Part shown: in pieces, positions 22,987 to 30,494 of the stretch | Position numbering within the stretch: position 1 is the first letter of the stretch | Layout: the number at the start of each line of letters is the position of its first letter | NCBI GenBank assembly: GCA_050742455.1 | Contig: JBOGIG010000002.1 | Location: forward strand, 1 to 39,571 | Source: JBOGIG01 sp050742455 | GTDB taxonomy: Bacteria > Actinomycetota > Acidimicrobiia > Acidimicrobiales > JBOGIG01 | Direction of reading: 5' to 3' | Length of the DNA: 39,571 bases | The notes under the pieces: generated by a model | What the model saw: the letters and a program-made list of their open reading frames with translations, nothing else | Database searches by the model: none | What the model was told of the DNA's origin: nothing | Program-made: the position numbers and the translations under genes

Positions 22987-23688
22987 CTAGCCAGAGCCTA
23001 GGCGGTAAGCCAGGACTTCGTTGGCAGCCTGACCCAATTCCGACAGTAATGAGATGCGCGCCGTCGGGCCATCGGCTTCCAGGAGCTTTTGGCGGTCCAC
23101 TGTGGAGATGGGGGCGATGCCACACAACTGCCAGATGGCGATCTCGGGATCACGGGCCAGGTCGACGGTGGCCGGGAAGGTACTCTCGGTGGCCAGTTCG
23201 GCTGCCATGGCCAGGCCCCGCCTCACCACTCTTTCCACTTCGGCCAGCTTGGCGTGATCGCCCGGAAGCATCTCGGGCTCGGGCAGAGCCTCGACCAGGG
23301 CCACCGGGTAGGGGTCGTCAGGTAGCCAGCACGAGACCCTGACCCGTCGCTCGCCCCGAGCCAGCAGGGCCCAACGGCCGTCGGCAAACTGAGCCTCCTC
23401 GACGATCCGGGCCACGGTGGCCACGCCAAATCGGGACTCGGTTCCGGCGCCGCCCACCTCGCTGCCCCGCTCGATCAGCACCACTGCGAATTCACGGCTT
23501 CCCGCCAGGCAGTCGGTGGTCATGGCGCGGTAGCGGGGCTCGAATACGTGCAGCGGGAGCAGCAGATGAGGGAACAGGACCGTGCCCAATGGGAACATCG
23601 GTACGGGCACCAGAACCGGTAGCCCGGCGTCGGCGAGAAGCTCTTCAGCCTCCTCATACCAATCGGGCCGCTCGTCGGGCTCACTCAC
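22987..23688 (-). CDS. LON substrate-binding domain protein
   Basis: 233 aa. VPMFPLGTVLFPHLLLPLHVFEPRY (in two overlapping parts) and GSREFAVVLIERGSEVGG define the N-terminal domain of Lon-type proteases; no ATPase or protease domain follows, so this is a stand-alone LON-domain protein. Such proteins are common in actinobacteria and of unknown function; peptide binding is inferred from the fold. The GTG start at 23688 lies in a 29-bp tandem repeat, making the start uncertain by some codons. Two helical stretches fill the C-terminal half. Confidence 0.87.
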   Translation of the reverse strand: MSEPDERPDWYEEAEELLADAGLPVLVPVPMFPLGTVLFPHLLLPLHVFEPRYRAMTTDCLAGSREFAVVLIERGSEVGGAGTESRFGVATVARIVEEAQFADGRWALLARGERRVRVSCWLPDDPYPVALVEALPEPEMLPGDHAKLAEVERVVRRGLAMAAELATESTFPATVDLARDPEIAIWQLCGIAPISTVDRQKLLEADGPTARISLLSELGQAANEVLAYRLGSG

Positions 23689-23755
23689 GACCGTGGCGCT
23701 CGTCCGGGCTCATGCACGACTGTCGCGCTCGTCCGGGCTCGCTCACGACCGTGGC
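23670..23755. repeat. 28/29-bp tandem repeat across a gene junction
   Basis: Three units: 23670-23697 (28 bp), 23698-23726 and 23727-23755 (29 bp each), sharing the pattern GCTCGTCCGGGCTC then CTCACGACCGTGGC. They run from the first codons of the LON-domain gene to the last codons of the thioesterase gene. Confidence 0.85.
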
Positions 23756-24153
23756 GTGAGGATGTATGTGGAACTGGCCCTGGCTATTAGCCGATCCTCT
23801 TGATCGGTGATCTCTGCCTCGAGGAAAGCGGCGCGAGAACCCCCAGAGATCACATTGGCCTCACAGGTCAGCACCGATCCGATTCGAGCCGGCTTGATGA
23901 AACTGATCTTCAGCTCTGCGTTGGCGGAAAACACCTTGTGTTGGCGGGCCCAGGTGACGGTCGATGAGCCCATGGCCGAGTCGGCCAGTGCGGCTATGAA
24001 GCCCCCCTGCACGATGCCGGCCGGATTGGCGAAGCGCTCGTCGCAAGTCATGCGCCAAATGGTTCGCCCTGGCTCCGACTTGTCGAGGCATTCGACGCCC
24101 AGGGTCAGATCGCAGTTCGGGGGAACTTGTATGCGCTGGTCAGCGGGCGTCAC
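23743..24153 (-). CDS. Hotdog-fold thioesterase, PaaI-like
   Basis: 136 aa with the hotdog core GIVQGGFIAALADSAMG (about 46-62), including the usual G-G-x-x-A-x-x-D pattern, followed by NAELKISFIKPARIG. Family members hydrolyse acyl- or aryl-CoA; the substrate here is unknown. The GTG start at 24153 follows the TetR stop by 3 bases, so it is probably in the regulator's operon. The last codons are built from the third unit of the 29-bp repeat. Confidence 0.88.
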   Translation of the reverse strand: MTPADQRIQVPPNCDLTLGVECLDKSEPGRTIWRMTCDERFANPAGIVQGGFIAALADSAMGSSTVTWARQHKVFSANAELKISFIKPARIGSVLTCEANVISGGSRAAFLEAEITDQEDRLIARASSTYILTPRS

Positions 24154-24156
24154 CTG

Positions 24157-24768
24157 CTACGGCTCCAGAGCCGCCCTGAAAAAGACTCTTACGTGCTCCA
24201 GACGGGTCTCCAGGGCGTCGGCGGCCAGAGGGTCCCGATCCAAAAGGGCCTCCAGGAACGCCAGGTCGCTGAAATAGCTCAGGAGCGCCCCATAGCCGGT
24301 GAGTAGGAGCTGTTCGGGGTCATGGCGGCGAAAACGTCCGGCATCCATCTCTCGTTCGAAAAAGCCAATCGCCCGGCTCAGCAGTGGACGCAGCACAGCT
24401 CCGAGCTCGACGCCCAGATGGCCTCCACCCTCCAGAGCCTCGCGGCGCACCAGGCGGACAAAGTCGGGATGATCCTGGAAGAAGCGAAAGCCGGCGGTGA
24501 TCACCCGATCCACCTGGGCCCAACCGTCTTTGGGCTCGCTGGTGGCCACGTCCAGCTGGGTGAACCAGTCCACCATGCACTCCTGGAACATCTCTCGGTA
24601 CAAGGCCTGCTTGGATGGAAAGTGGTGCAGGAGACTGGGACGACGTATGCCCACGGCAAGCGCTATTTCGTTGAGAGAGGTTCCGTCATAGCCGTGGGCG
24701 GAAAAACAGCGTAAGGCTTCTTTGAGGATGGCCACACGCGTCGTGGTGACCGATGCGGTGGCAGCCAT
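24157..24768 (-). CDS. TetR-family transcriptional regulator
   Basis: 203 aa. The N-terminal HTH domain carries the family pattern SLNEIALAVGIRRPSLLHHFPSKQAL (read in two parts; about residues 31-56). The variable ligand-binding half follows (VDRVITAGFRFFQDHPDFVRLV; ALLDRDPLA). ATG 24768 puts the domain at the usual position; the frame upstream to 24825 is unlikely to be used. A palindromic site 52 bases upstream (24820-24835) fits autoregulation. The neighbouring thioesterase suggests an acyl-CoA-type ligand, but this is inference. Confidence 0.93.
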   Translation of the reverse strand: MAATASVTTTRVAILKEALRCFSAHGYDGTSLNEIALAVGIRRPSLLHHFPSKQALYREMFQECMVDWFTQLDVATSEPKDGWAQVDRVITAGFRFFQDHPDFVRLVRREALEGGGHLGVELGAVLRPLLSRAIGFFEREMDAGRFRRHDPEQLLLTGYGALLSYFSDLAFLEALLDRDPLAADALETRLEHVRVFFRAALEP

Positions 24769-24819
24769 AACCACACAGGCTAGCGAATAAGTGGCTTCAC
24801 AATTGAGATGGCAACCATC

Positions 24820-24835
24820 TACCAACCGGTCGGTA
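24820..24835. promoter_or_regulatory. Candidate TetR operator palindrome
   Basis: TACCAACCGGTCGGTA is a near-perfect inverted repeat (14 of 16 positions pair) centred on CCGG, of the ACCnACCGGTnGGT class seen for many actinobacterial TetR regulators. It lies between the divergent tetR and tkt starts. Confidence 0.65.
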
Positions 24836-24850
24836 GCGATTGCGCCCCCT

Positions 24851-24880
24851 CCGACGAGCGCCCCTCCGACGAGCGCCCCT
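24851..24880. repeat. 15-bp tandem repeat upstream of tkt
   Basis: CCGACGAGCGCCCCT occurs at 24851-24865 and 24866-24880, with a degenerate third copy following. It is non-coding, between the TetR operator and tkt. Confidence 0.7.
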
Positions 24881-24918
24881 CCGCGAGTGCCCTTCGACGC
24901 GTGCGTCTCGAAGAGTGC

Positions 24919-24935
24919 CCCACCTTCTCGGTGGG
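24919..24935 (+). promoter_or_regulatory. Short hairpin close to tkt start
   Basis: CCCACC (24919-24924) and GGTGGG (24930-24935) form a six-pair stem with a five-base loop, ending 12 bases before ATG 24948. It could affect initiation of tkt; I see no U-tract, so it is not a typical terminator. Confidence 0.35.
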
Positions 24936-24947
24936 TAGGCTCAGGTC

Positions 24948-26972
24948 ATGAGCGATCCTGCCCTGGCCGACCACGCGGAATTGGAAGCGCTGGGAATAAA
25001 TGTAATCCGGGGATTGGCCATGGATGCACCTCAACGGGCCAATTCAGGTCACCCTGGTACAGCAATGGCCCTGGCGCCCCTGGCTCATGTGTTGTTCACA
25101 CGAATCCTGAGGTACGACTCCGGAGCTCCCGACTGGCCCGACCGGGACCGGTTCGTTCTGTCGGCCGGCCATGCATGCATCTTGTTGTATGCCATGTTGT
25201 ACCTGACCGGATTCGGGCTGGAACTGGAGGACATCAGGCAGTTCCGCCAGTGGAACAGCAAGACGCCCGGCCACCCCGAGCTCCACCACACCAAGGGAGT
25301 GGAAGTAACCACGGGACCCCTGGGCCAGGGTTTCGCCAACGCGGTGGGGATGGGTGTCGCGGAAAGGTGGCTGCGCAGCCATTTCGGGTCCGACGTGGTC
25401 GATCACCACACCTACGTCATTTGCAGTGACGGAGATCTGGAGGAGGGAATCAGCCACGAAGCCGCTTCGCTGGCCGGACACCTGGGCCTGGGACGGCTCA
25501 TATATGTCTATGACGACAACCACATCACTATCGACGGGCCGACGGAGCTGGCCTATTCCGATGATGTCCCTGGGCGGTTCGCCTCCTACGGCTGGGATGT
25601 CCAGTCCGTGGGCGAGATGGCAAACGATACCGACGTATTGGAAGGAGCCCTGCGTCGGGCGGCCCAGGTGGAGGATCAACCATCCCTTGTCATCCTGCGC
25701 AGTCACATCGGCTGGCCCTCACCGGGGGTGGTCGACACCTCCAAGGCCCATGGATCGCCCCTGGGGGACGAAGAGGTGGCCCGCACCAAGGAAATCCTCG
25801 GATTGCCCCCTCACGAGGAGTTCTGGGTGCCCGATGAGGTACTGGCCATGTATCGGTCCTTCGGGCAACGGTGCAGACCCCAACGCAGGGATTGGGAGCA
25901 CCGCATGGAGTCCTGGGGCGGCGACCGGGCCCGGTGGGAGGCAGGACAGGCCGGTCACGGCATGCCTGGATGGGAGGCCAACCTGCCCTCGTTCAAGCCA
26001 GGCGAGGCCATGGCCACCCGCAAGGCGCTGGGCAACTGCCTAAAGGCGACCAGTGCCGATATTCCCGGTTTGATGTCGGGGGCCGCCGACCTTACCGGCA
26101 ACACCGGCACCCAGTTGCCCGACGCCGAGCTGCAATCATTGTCCAGGCCGGGTGGGAGCCAGCTCGCCTATGGAATCCGCGAGCACGCCATGGGCGCCAT
26201 CATGACCGGCATGGCCGCCCACAAGGGCGTCCTGCCTCTGGGAGGGACCTTCTTCGTATTCAGCGACTACATGAGAGGATCGGTCCGCCTGGCCGCCCTG
26301 AGCGGCGCTCATGTCGTGTACTCATGGACGCACGACTCGATCGGCTTGGGCGAGGACGGACCCACCCACCAGCCCATCGAGCAATTGAGCGCCATGAGGG
26401 CCATGCCCGGCCTACGGGTCATCCGCCCGGCCGATGCCAACGAATGCGTCCAGGCCTGGCGCCTGGCGGTGGACCTCGACGGTCCCACCGCTCTCATACT
26501 GTCCCGCCAGGAAGTCCCGGTGCTGGACCAAACCTTTGATCGGCCTGGGGACGTGGCCGAGGGCGTGGCCCGGGGGGCCTACGTTCTGGAGGAATACGGC
26601 ACCGGATCGGGAGATCACACCTCGACGCCCGAGCTCATTCTCATCGGAACCGGTAGCGAGGTGTCGGTGTGCCTACAAGCAGCTGAGGTCCTGGCCGGCA
26701 CCGGTCGATCGGTGAGGGTGGTCTCCATGCCGTCTTGGGATCTGTTCGAAGAACAAGATGACCAATACCGAAGCGAGGTACTCCCCCAGGGCGTCCCCAC
26801 CGTGGCGGTGGAGGCGGCATCGGCGTTCGGCTGGGATCGATATGCCCAGGCCAGCGTGACCATCGACCGGTTCGGAGCATCCTCGCCCGGCCCGACCAAC
26901 ATGGAGAAATTCGGGTTCACCCCGGCCCACGTAGTGGAAGTGGCCGATGAACTTCTAAGGCTTGGGCAGTGA
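24948..26972 (+). CDS. tkt: Transketolase
   Basis: A 674-aa thiamine-diphosphate enzyme that moves two-carbon units between sugar phosphates in the non-oxidative pentose phosphate pathway. Substrate His region ANSGHPGTAM (31-40), GPLGQG (123-128), and the ThDP motif from CSDGDLEEG (161) to DDN at 189-191. The ThDP-activating Glu is in GIREHAMG (about 411). GEDGPTHQPIEQL is also conserved. Length is normal. It is the first gene of the plus-strand carbon operon; the upstream leader contains a TetR-type operator, a tandem repeat and a hairpin. Confidence 0.96.
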   Translation: MSDPALADHAELEALGINVIRGLAMDAPQRANSGHPGTAMALAPLAHVLFTRILRYDSGAPDWPDRDRFVLSAGHACILLYAMLYLTGFGLELEDIRQFRQWNSKTPGHPELHHTKGVEVTTGPLGQGFANAVGMGVAERWLRSHFGSDVVDHHTYVICSDGDLEEGISHEAASLAGHLGLGRLIYVYDDNHITIDGPTELAYSDDVPGRFASYGWDVQSVGEMANDTDVLEGALRRAAQVEDQPSLVILRSHIGWPSPGVVDTSKAHGSPLGDEEVARTKEILGLPPHEEFWVPDEVLAMYRSFGQRCRPQRRDWEHRMESWGGDRARWEAGQAGHGMPGWEANLPSFKPGEAMATRKALGNCLKATSADIPGLMSGAADLTGNTGTQLPDAELQSLSRPGGSQLAYGIREHAMGAIMTGMAAHKGVLPLGGTFFVFSDYMRGSVRLAALSGAHVVYSWTHDSIGLGEDGPTHQPIEQLSAMRAMPGLRVIRPADANECVQAWRLAVDLDGPTALILSRQEVPVLDQTFDRPGDVAEGVARGAYVLEEYGTGSGDHTSTPELILIGTGSEVSVCLQAAEVLAGTGRSVRVVSMPSWDLFEEQDDQYRSEVLPQGVPTVAVEAASAFGWDRYAQASVTIDRFGASSPGPTNMEKFGFTPAHVVEVADELLRLGQ

Positions 26973-27065
26973 GCATCTCATTTGTCGAAGAAGCCATCGT
27001 CCTTGACGCCGCGGCACCATAATCAACAACACGAGCACACCCGTTTCTACCCAGAGAGGCCCATA

Positions 27066-28181
27066 ATGACCAGGCTCAACGAACTGTACGATAAGGAAGG
27101 CCAAAGCCCCTGGATCGACAACCTCAAACGCTCCTACCTCACGACGGGCACACTCGAAGACCTCATCTCAAAGGGCATCAGGGGTATGACATCCAACCCC
27201 ACCATCTTCGCCAAGGCCATCGAATCGAGCGACGACTACGACGAGCAATTTCGCCAACTGATCGCCACTATGGACAACACCGGCGCCTACTGGGAAATGG
27301 TCATCGACGACATCAACCACGCCCTCGAGGCAATGGATGTCGTGTACCGGTCATCGAGCGGCGCCGACGGCTTCGTCTCGATCGAGGTGGCTCCCGATCT
27401 GGCCTACGACACCGACGGAACGATCCAGGCGGCCCGCCGCCTCCACAAACGGATCGACAAGCCCAACCTCTTGGTCAAGATCCCCGCCACCAGACAGGGG
27501 GTGCCCGCCATCCAGACCATGATCTCGGAGGGGCGCAGCATAAACATCACCTTGATCTTTAGTCTCGAGCGCTACCGTGAGGTCATCGAGGCCTACCTGA
27601 GCGGGCTTGAGGCCTTCGTGTCCGGGGGAGCCGAGGACCTGTCCGGAGTATCCAGCGTGGCCTCGTTCTTCGTCAGCCGAGTCGACACCGAGGTGGACCG
27701 CCGACTGGAGTCGCTGGGTACCCCTCGAGCGGCCGGGCTGGCCGGCAAGGCGGCCGTAGCCCAGGCTCGCCTAGCGTATGAGATCTTCGTCGAGGCTTTC
27801 TCTGGTCCGCGCTGGGAAGCCCTGGCCAAGCACAAGGCCCGCGTGCAACGTCCCCTTTGGGCCTCCACGTCCACCAAGAACCCGGACTACCCGGACTTAT
27901 TGTACGTGGACTCTCTCATCGGTCCCCACAGCGTCAACACCATGCCCGACGCCACCGTAGAAGCATTCCTGGACCATGGCCGGGTGGCCCGCACGGTGGA
28001 TGTCGACACCGGGGCGGCCCGTCAGGTCTTGTCCGAACTGGCCGAGGTAGGTGTGGACATGGTCGAGGTGGCTCAACTGCTTGAGGACGAAGGGGTGGCT
28101 TCATTTTCCAAGTCCTTCGACGAACTGCTCCAGAAGTTGGCTGACAAAGCCAACGCGCTTACTGCGAAGGGCCAGGCGTGA
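27066..28181 (+). CDS. tal: Transaldolase
   Basis: 371 aa, the actinobacterial long transaldolase type. It transfers dihydroxyacetone between sugar phosphates. TSNPTIFAKAI is the family motif, and the Schiff-base Lys is Lys138 (LLVKIPAT). SINITLIFSLERYREVIEAY follows, in two parts. ATG 27066 is chosen for GAGAGG seven bases upstream; the frame is open from 26982 but the extra part is unrelated. It lies 93 bp after tkt and overlaps pgi by 4 bp. Some actinobacteria fuse Tal to Pgi; here they are separate but coupled. Confidence 0.95.
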   Translation: MTRLNELYDKEGQSPWIDNLKRSYLTTGTLEDLISKGIRGMTSNPTIFAKAIESSDDYDEQFRQLIATMDNTGAYWEMVIDDINHALEAMDVVYRSSSGADGFVSIEVAPDLAYDTDGTIQAARRLHKRIDKPNLLVKIPATRQGVPAIQTMISEGRSINITLIFSLERYREVIEAYLSGLEAFVSGGAEDLSGVSSVASFFVSRVDTEVDRRLESLGTPRAAGLAGKAAVAQARLAYEIFVEAFSGPRWEALAKHKARVQRPLWASTSTKNPDYPDLLYVDSLIGPHSVNTMPDATVEAFLDHGRVARTVDVDTGAARQVLSELAEVGVDMVEVAQLLEDEGVASFSKSFDELLQKLADKANALTAKGQA

Positions 28182-29545
28182 GCAGCCTTCGTAAGCGCAT
28201 CGAGGCCCGGGATGCCACGACCTGGCCCGAGCCCAATGTGTCAGCCAACCGTCTGGGCTGGTTGGACTCCCCTCGCGCCATGGCGGCCCAAGCCGCCGAC
28301 CTGTCGTCGTGGGCAGCCGACATCGCCCCCCGTCGGATCATTCTTTTGGGCATGGGCGGCTCTTCCCTCGGACCCAAGGTGCTGGGATCGTGTCGGCACC
28401 TGCTCGATGGTCCGCCTGCAGATCGTGAACTGGTTGTCCTCGACACCACCGACCCGACCACCATCGCCGCCGTGGACTTCTCCGATGCCTTCATCGTGGT
28501 GTCTTCCAAGTCCGGCACCACCCTCGAAGTCCTTACCCTTTTGGCCCATGCTCGCAGCATCAACCCCGATCCCTCCTGTTACGCCATCGTCACCGATCCG
28601 GGCACACCACTGGCCGAGCTCGGTGAGAGGGAGGGCTTCAACCGGATATTCGCCAATCAGAGCGACATCGGTGGGCGGTACTCGGTTTTGAGCTATTTCG
28701 GGATGGTGCCTGCGGCTCTGTTGGGCTACGACGTCGCCGAGATGTGCAGCACGGCGCTGGACATTGACCGGGAGGAAGCCGTCGAACTCGGGGTCGATGC
28801 CGCCCAGGCAGTCAAGGCAGGGCGGGACAAAGCCACATTCCTGGTCCCCGAGCCGTTCGCCAGCTTAGGCCTATGGCTGGAGCAGCTCATTGCCGAATCA
28901 ACCGGCAAGGAGTCCACGGGATGCGTCCCCGTACCTACCACCGAGCTAGAGGAGGGTGACGACCGCCACAACGTCACTGTCGACATTTCCCGGGCTTCGG
29001 AGCTCGGCCCGATCTTCTTCCGATGGGAGATGGCCACGGCCGCTGCTGGCCACGAGCTGGCCATAGACCCATTCAACGAGCCCAACGTCACCGAGTCAAA
29101 GCAGAACACCAATAAGGTGCTCGATGATCTTCCACCCGAGACGGTGGAGGCCCTGGCTCCGGGCGAACTGTGGGGGGCTTTGGATGAACAGGTCAAGAGG
29201 GGCGACTACGTAAGCCTGCAGGCCTACCTTCCCTTCGGTCAGGACGCCGACATGGAACGGGTGCGACGCAAGATCCGGGATCGCTTCGACGGGTTGGCCG
29301 TCACCGCCGGCTACGGACCCCGATTTCTCCATTCCACTGGCCAGCTGCACAAGGGGGGACCCAATGAAGTGGTACCGGTGCAGCTCACCCACGTCGAGCG
29401 TACGACCGAGCTCGGCATTCCGGGCTACCCCTACGACTTTTCCACCTTGATCGAAGCCCAGGCACTGGGCGACTACCAAAGCCTAAAAGCCCACGGACGC
29501 CGGGTGCTCAGGGTGGCAGTGGAGTCACTGGCCGACCTCGGCTGA
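28178..29545 (+). CDS. pgi: Glucose-6-phosphate isomerase, SIS-domain type
   Basis: 455 aa, interconverting glucose-6-phosphate and fructose-6-phosphate. A SIS-type sugar-binding loop VSSKSGTTLEV holds SKSGTT at 110-115; ILLGMGGSSLGPKVLG is also typical. The size and sequence style match the Pgi half of bifunctional Tal-Pgi proteins rather than the about 550-aa classical enzyme. Catalytic assignments beyond the loop are inferred. The GTG start overlaps the tal stop as GTGA (28178-28181). Confidence 0.92.
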   Translation: MSSLRKRIEARDATTWPEPNVSANRLGWLDSPRAMAAQAADLSSWAADIAPRRIILLGMGGSSLGPKVLGSCRHLLDGPPADRELVVLDTTDPTTIAAVDFSDAFIVVSSKSGTTLEVLTLLAHARSINPDPSCYAIVTDPGTPLAELGEREGFNRIFANQSDIGGRYSVLSYFGMVPAALLGYDVAEMCSTALDIDREEAVELGVDAAQAVKAGRDKATFLVPEPFASLGLWLEQLIAESTGKESTGCVPVPTTELEEGDDRHNVTVDISRASELGPIFFRWEMATAAAGHELAIDPFNEPNVTESKQNTNKVLDDLPPETVEALAPGELWGALDEQVKRGDYVSLQAYLPFGQDADMERVRRKIRDRFDGLAVTAGYGPRFLHSTGQLHKGGPNEVVPVQLTHVERTTELGIPGYPYDFSTLIEAQALGDYQSLKAHGRRVLRVAVESLADLG

Positions 29546-29579
29546 ATCAACCCCGTTCCTTCGCACAAAGGAGAATGCA

Positions 29580-30494
29580 TTGAAGATTGCCATGATCGGG
29601 TTGGGTCGCATGGGCGCCAACATGACCGAGCGTCTGATCAAGGACGGACACGAGGTGGTGGCCTTCGATCTGTCCGAAGAGGCCCGCCAGGCGGTCGAGG
29701 CGAAGGGGGCCCAGGCCGTCGAATCGGTCGAAGATGCCGTGGCCGCCCTGAGCCAGCCCCGGGTGGTGTGGGTCATGTTGCCCGCGGGCGACATCACCTG
29801 GTCCACCATTGACAAGGTGGCCGGTTTGATGGCTAAGGGCGACATCATCATTGATGGTGGGAACTCCAACTACAAAGAGTTCATCGAGGCGGCCGAGCGA
29901 ACCCGGTCCACGGGGATTGAACTGGTGGATGCCGGCGTATCGGGCGGGATCTGGGGATTGGACAACGGCTATTGCCTGATGGTGGGCGGAACTGCCAAGG
30001 CTGTCAAAGTGGCCGAGCCTCTGTTCGTAACGTTGGCGCCCACCGACGGCTACGCCCATGTGGGCCCTCCGGGTGCCGGACATTTCGTCAAGATGGTGCA
30101 CAATGGGATCGAGTACGGACTCATGCAGGCCTACGCCGAGGGATTCGAGATCATGGCTGCGGCCGACGAGTTCGATCTGGACCTTCATGAGATTGCAGGG
30201 ATCTGGCGATATGGCTCGGTCGTGCGTTCATGGCTGTTGGAGCTGATCGAAAGAGCGTTGGCCGATTCCAAGAACTTCGCCTCGATCAAGGGAGTTGTGG
30301 CCGACTCGGGCGAGGGTCGCTGGACCGTTACCGAAGCGGTGGATCGAGGCGTTCCTGCCCCCGTGATCACGGCCTCATTGTTCTCCCGTTTCGCCACCCG
30401 TGACGAGGATTCTCTGGCCTCTCGCCTGACGGCCGCCATGCGCCAGCAATTTGGTGGTCACGCGGTGGAGTCCGAGCAAGGCGACAAGGGCTAG
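29580..30494 (+). CDS. gnd: 6-phosphogluconate dehydrogenase, decarboxylating, short form
   Basis: 304 aa, the short type (classical enzymes are about 470 aa). Rossmann motif MIGLGRMG (5-12), DGGNSNYKE (92-100), GVSGGIWGLDNGY (119-131) and the catalytic HFVKMVHNGIEYG with Lys171 and Asn175. It oxidatively decarboxylates 6-phosphogluconate to ribulose-5-phosphate. The cofactor (NAD or NADP) is not certain; short forms are often NAD-linked. A TTG start at 29580 is well supported by AAAGGAG six bases upstream; the nearby ATG at 29575 is out of frame. The stop overlaps the zwf start. Confidence 0.94.
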   Translation: MKIAMIGLGRMGANMTERLIKDGHEVVAFDLSEEARQAVEAKGAQAVESVEDAVAALSQPRVVWVMLPAGDITWSTIDKVAGLMAKGDIIIDGGNSNYKEFIEAAERTRSTGIELVDAGVSGGIWGLDNGYCLMVGGTAKAVKVAEPLFVTLAPTDGYAHVGPPGAGHFVKMVHNGIEYGLMQAYAEGFEIMAAADEFDLDLHEIAGIWRYGSVVRSWLLELIERALADSKNFASIKGVVADSGEGRWTVTEAVDRGVPAPVITASLFSRFATRDEDSLASRLTAAMRQQFGGHAVESEQGDKG

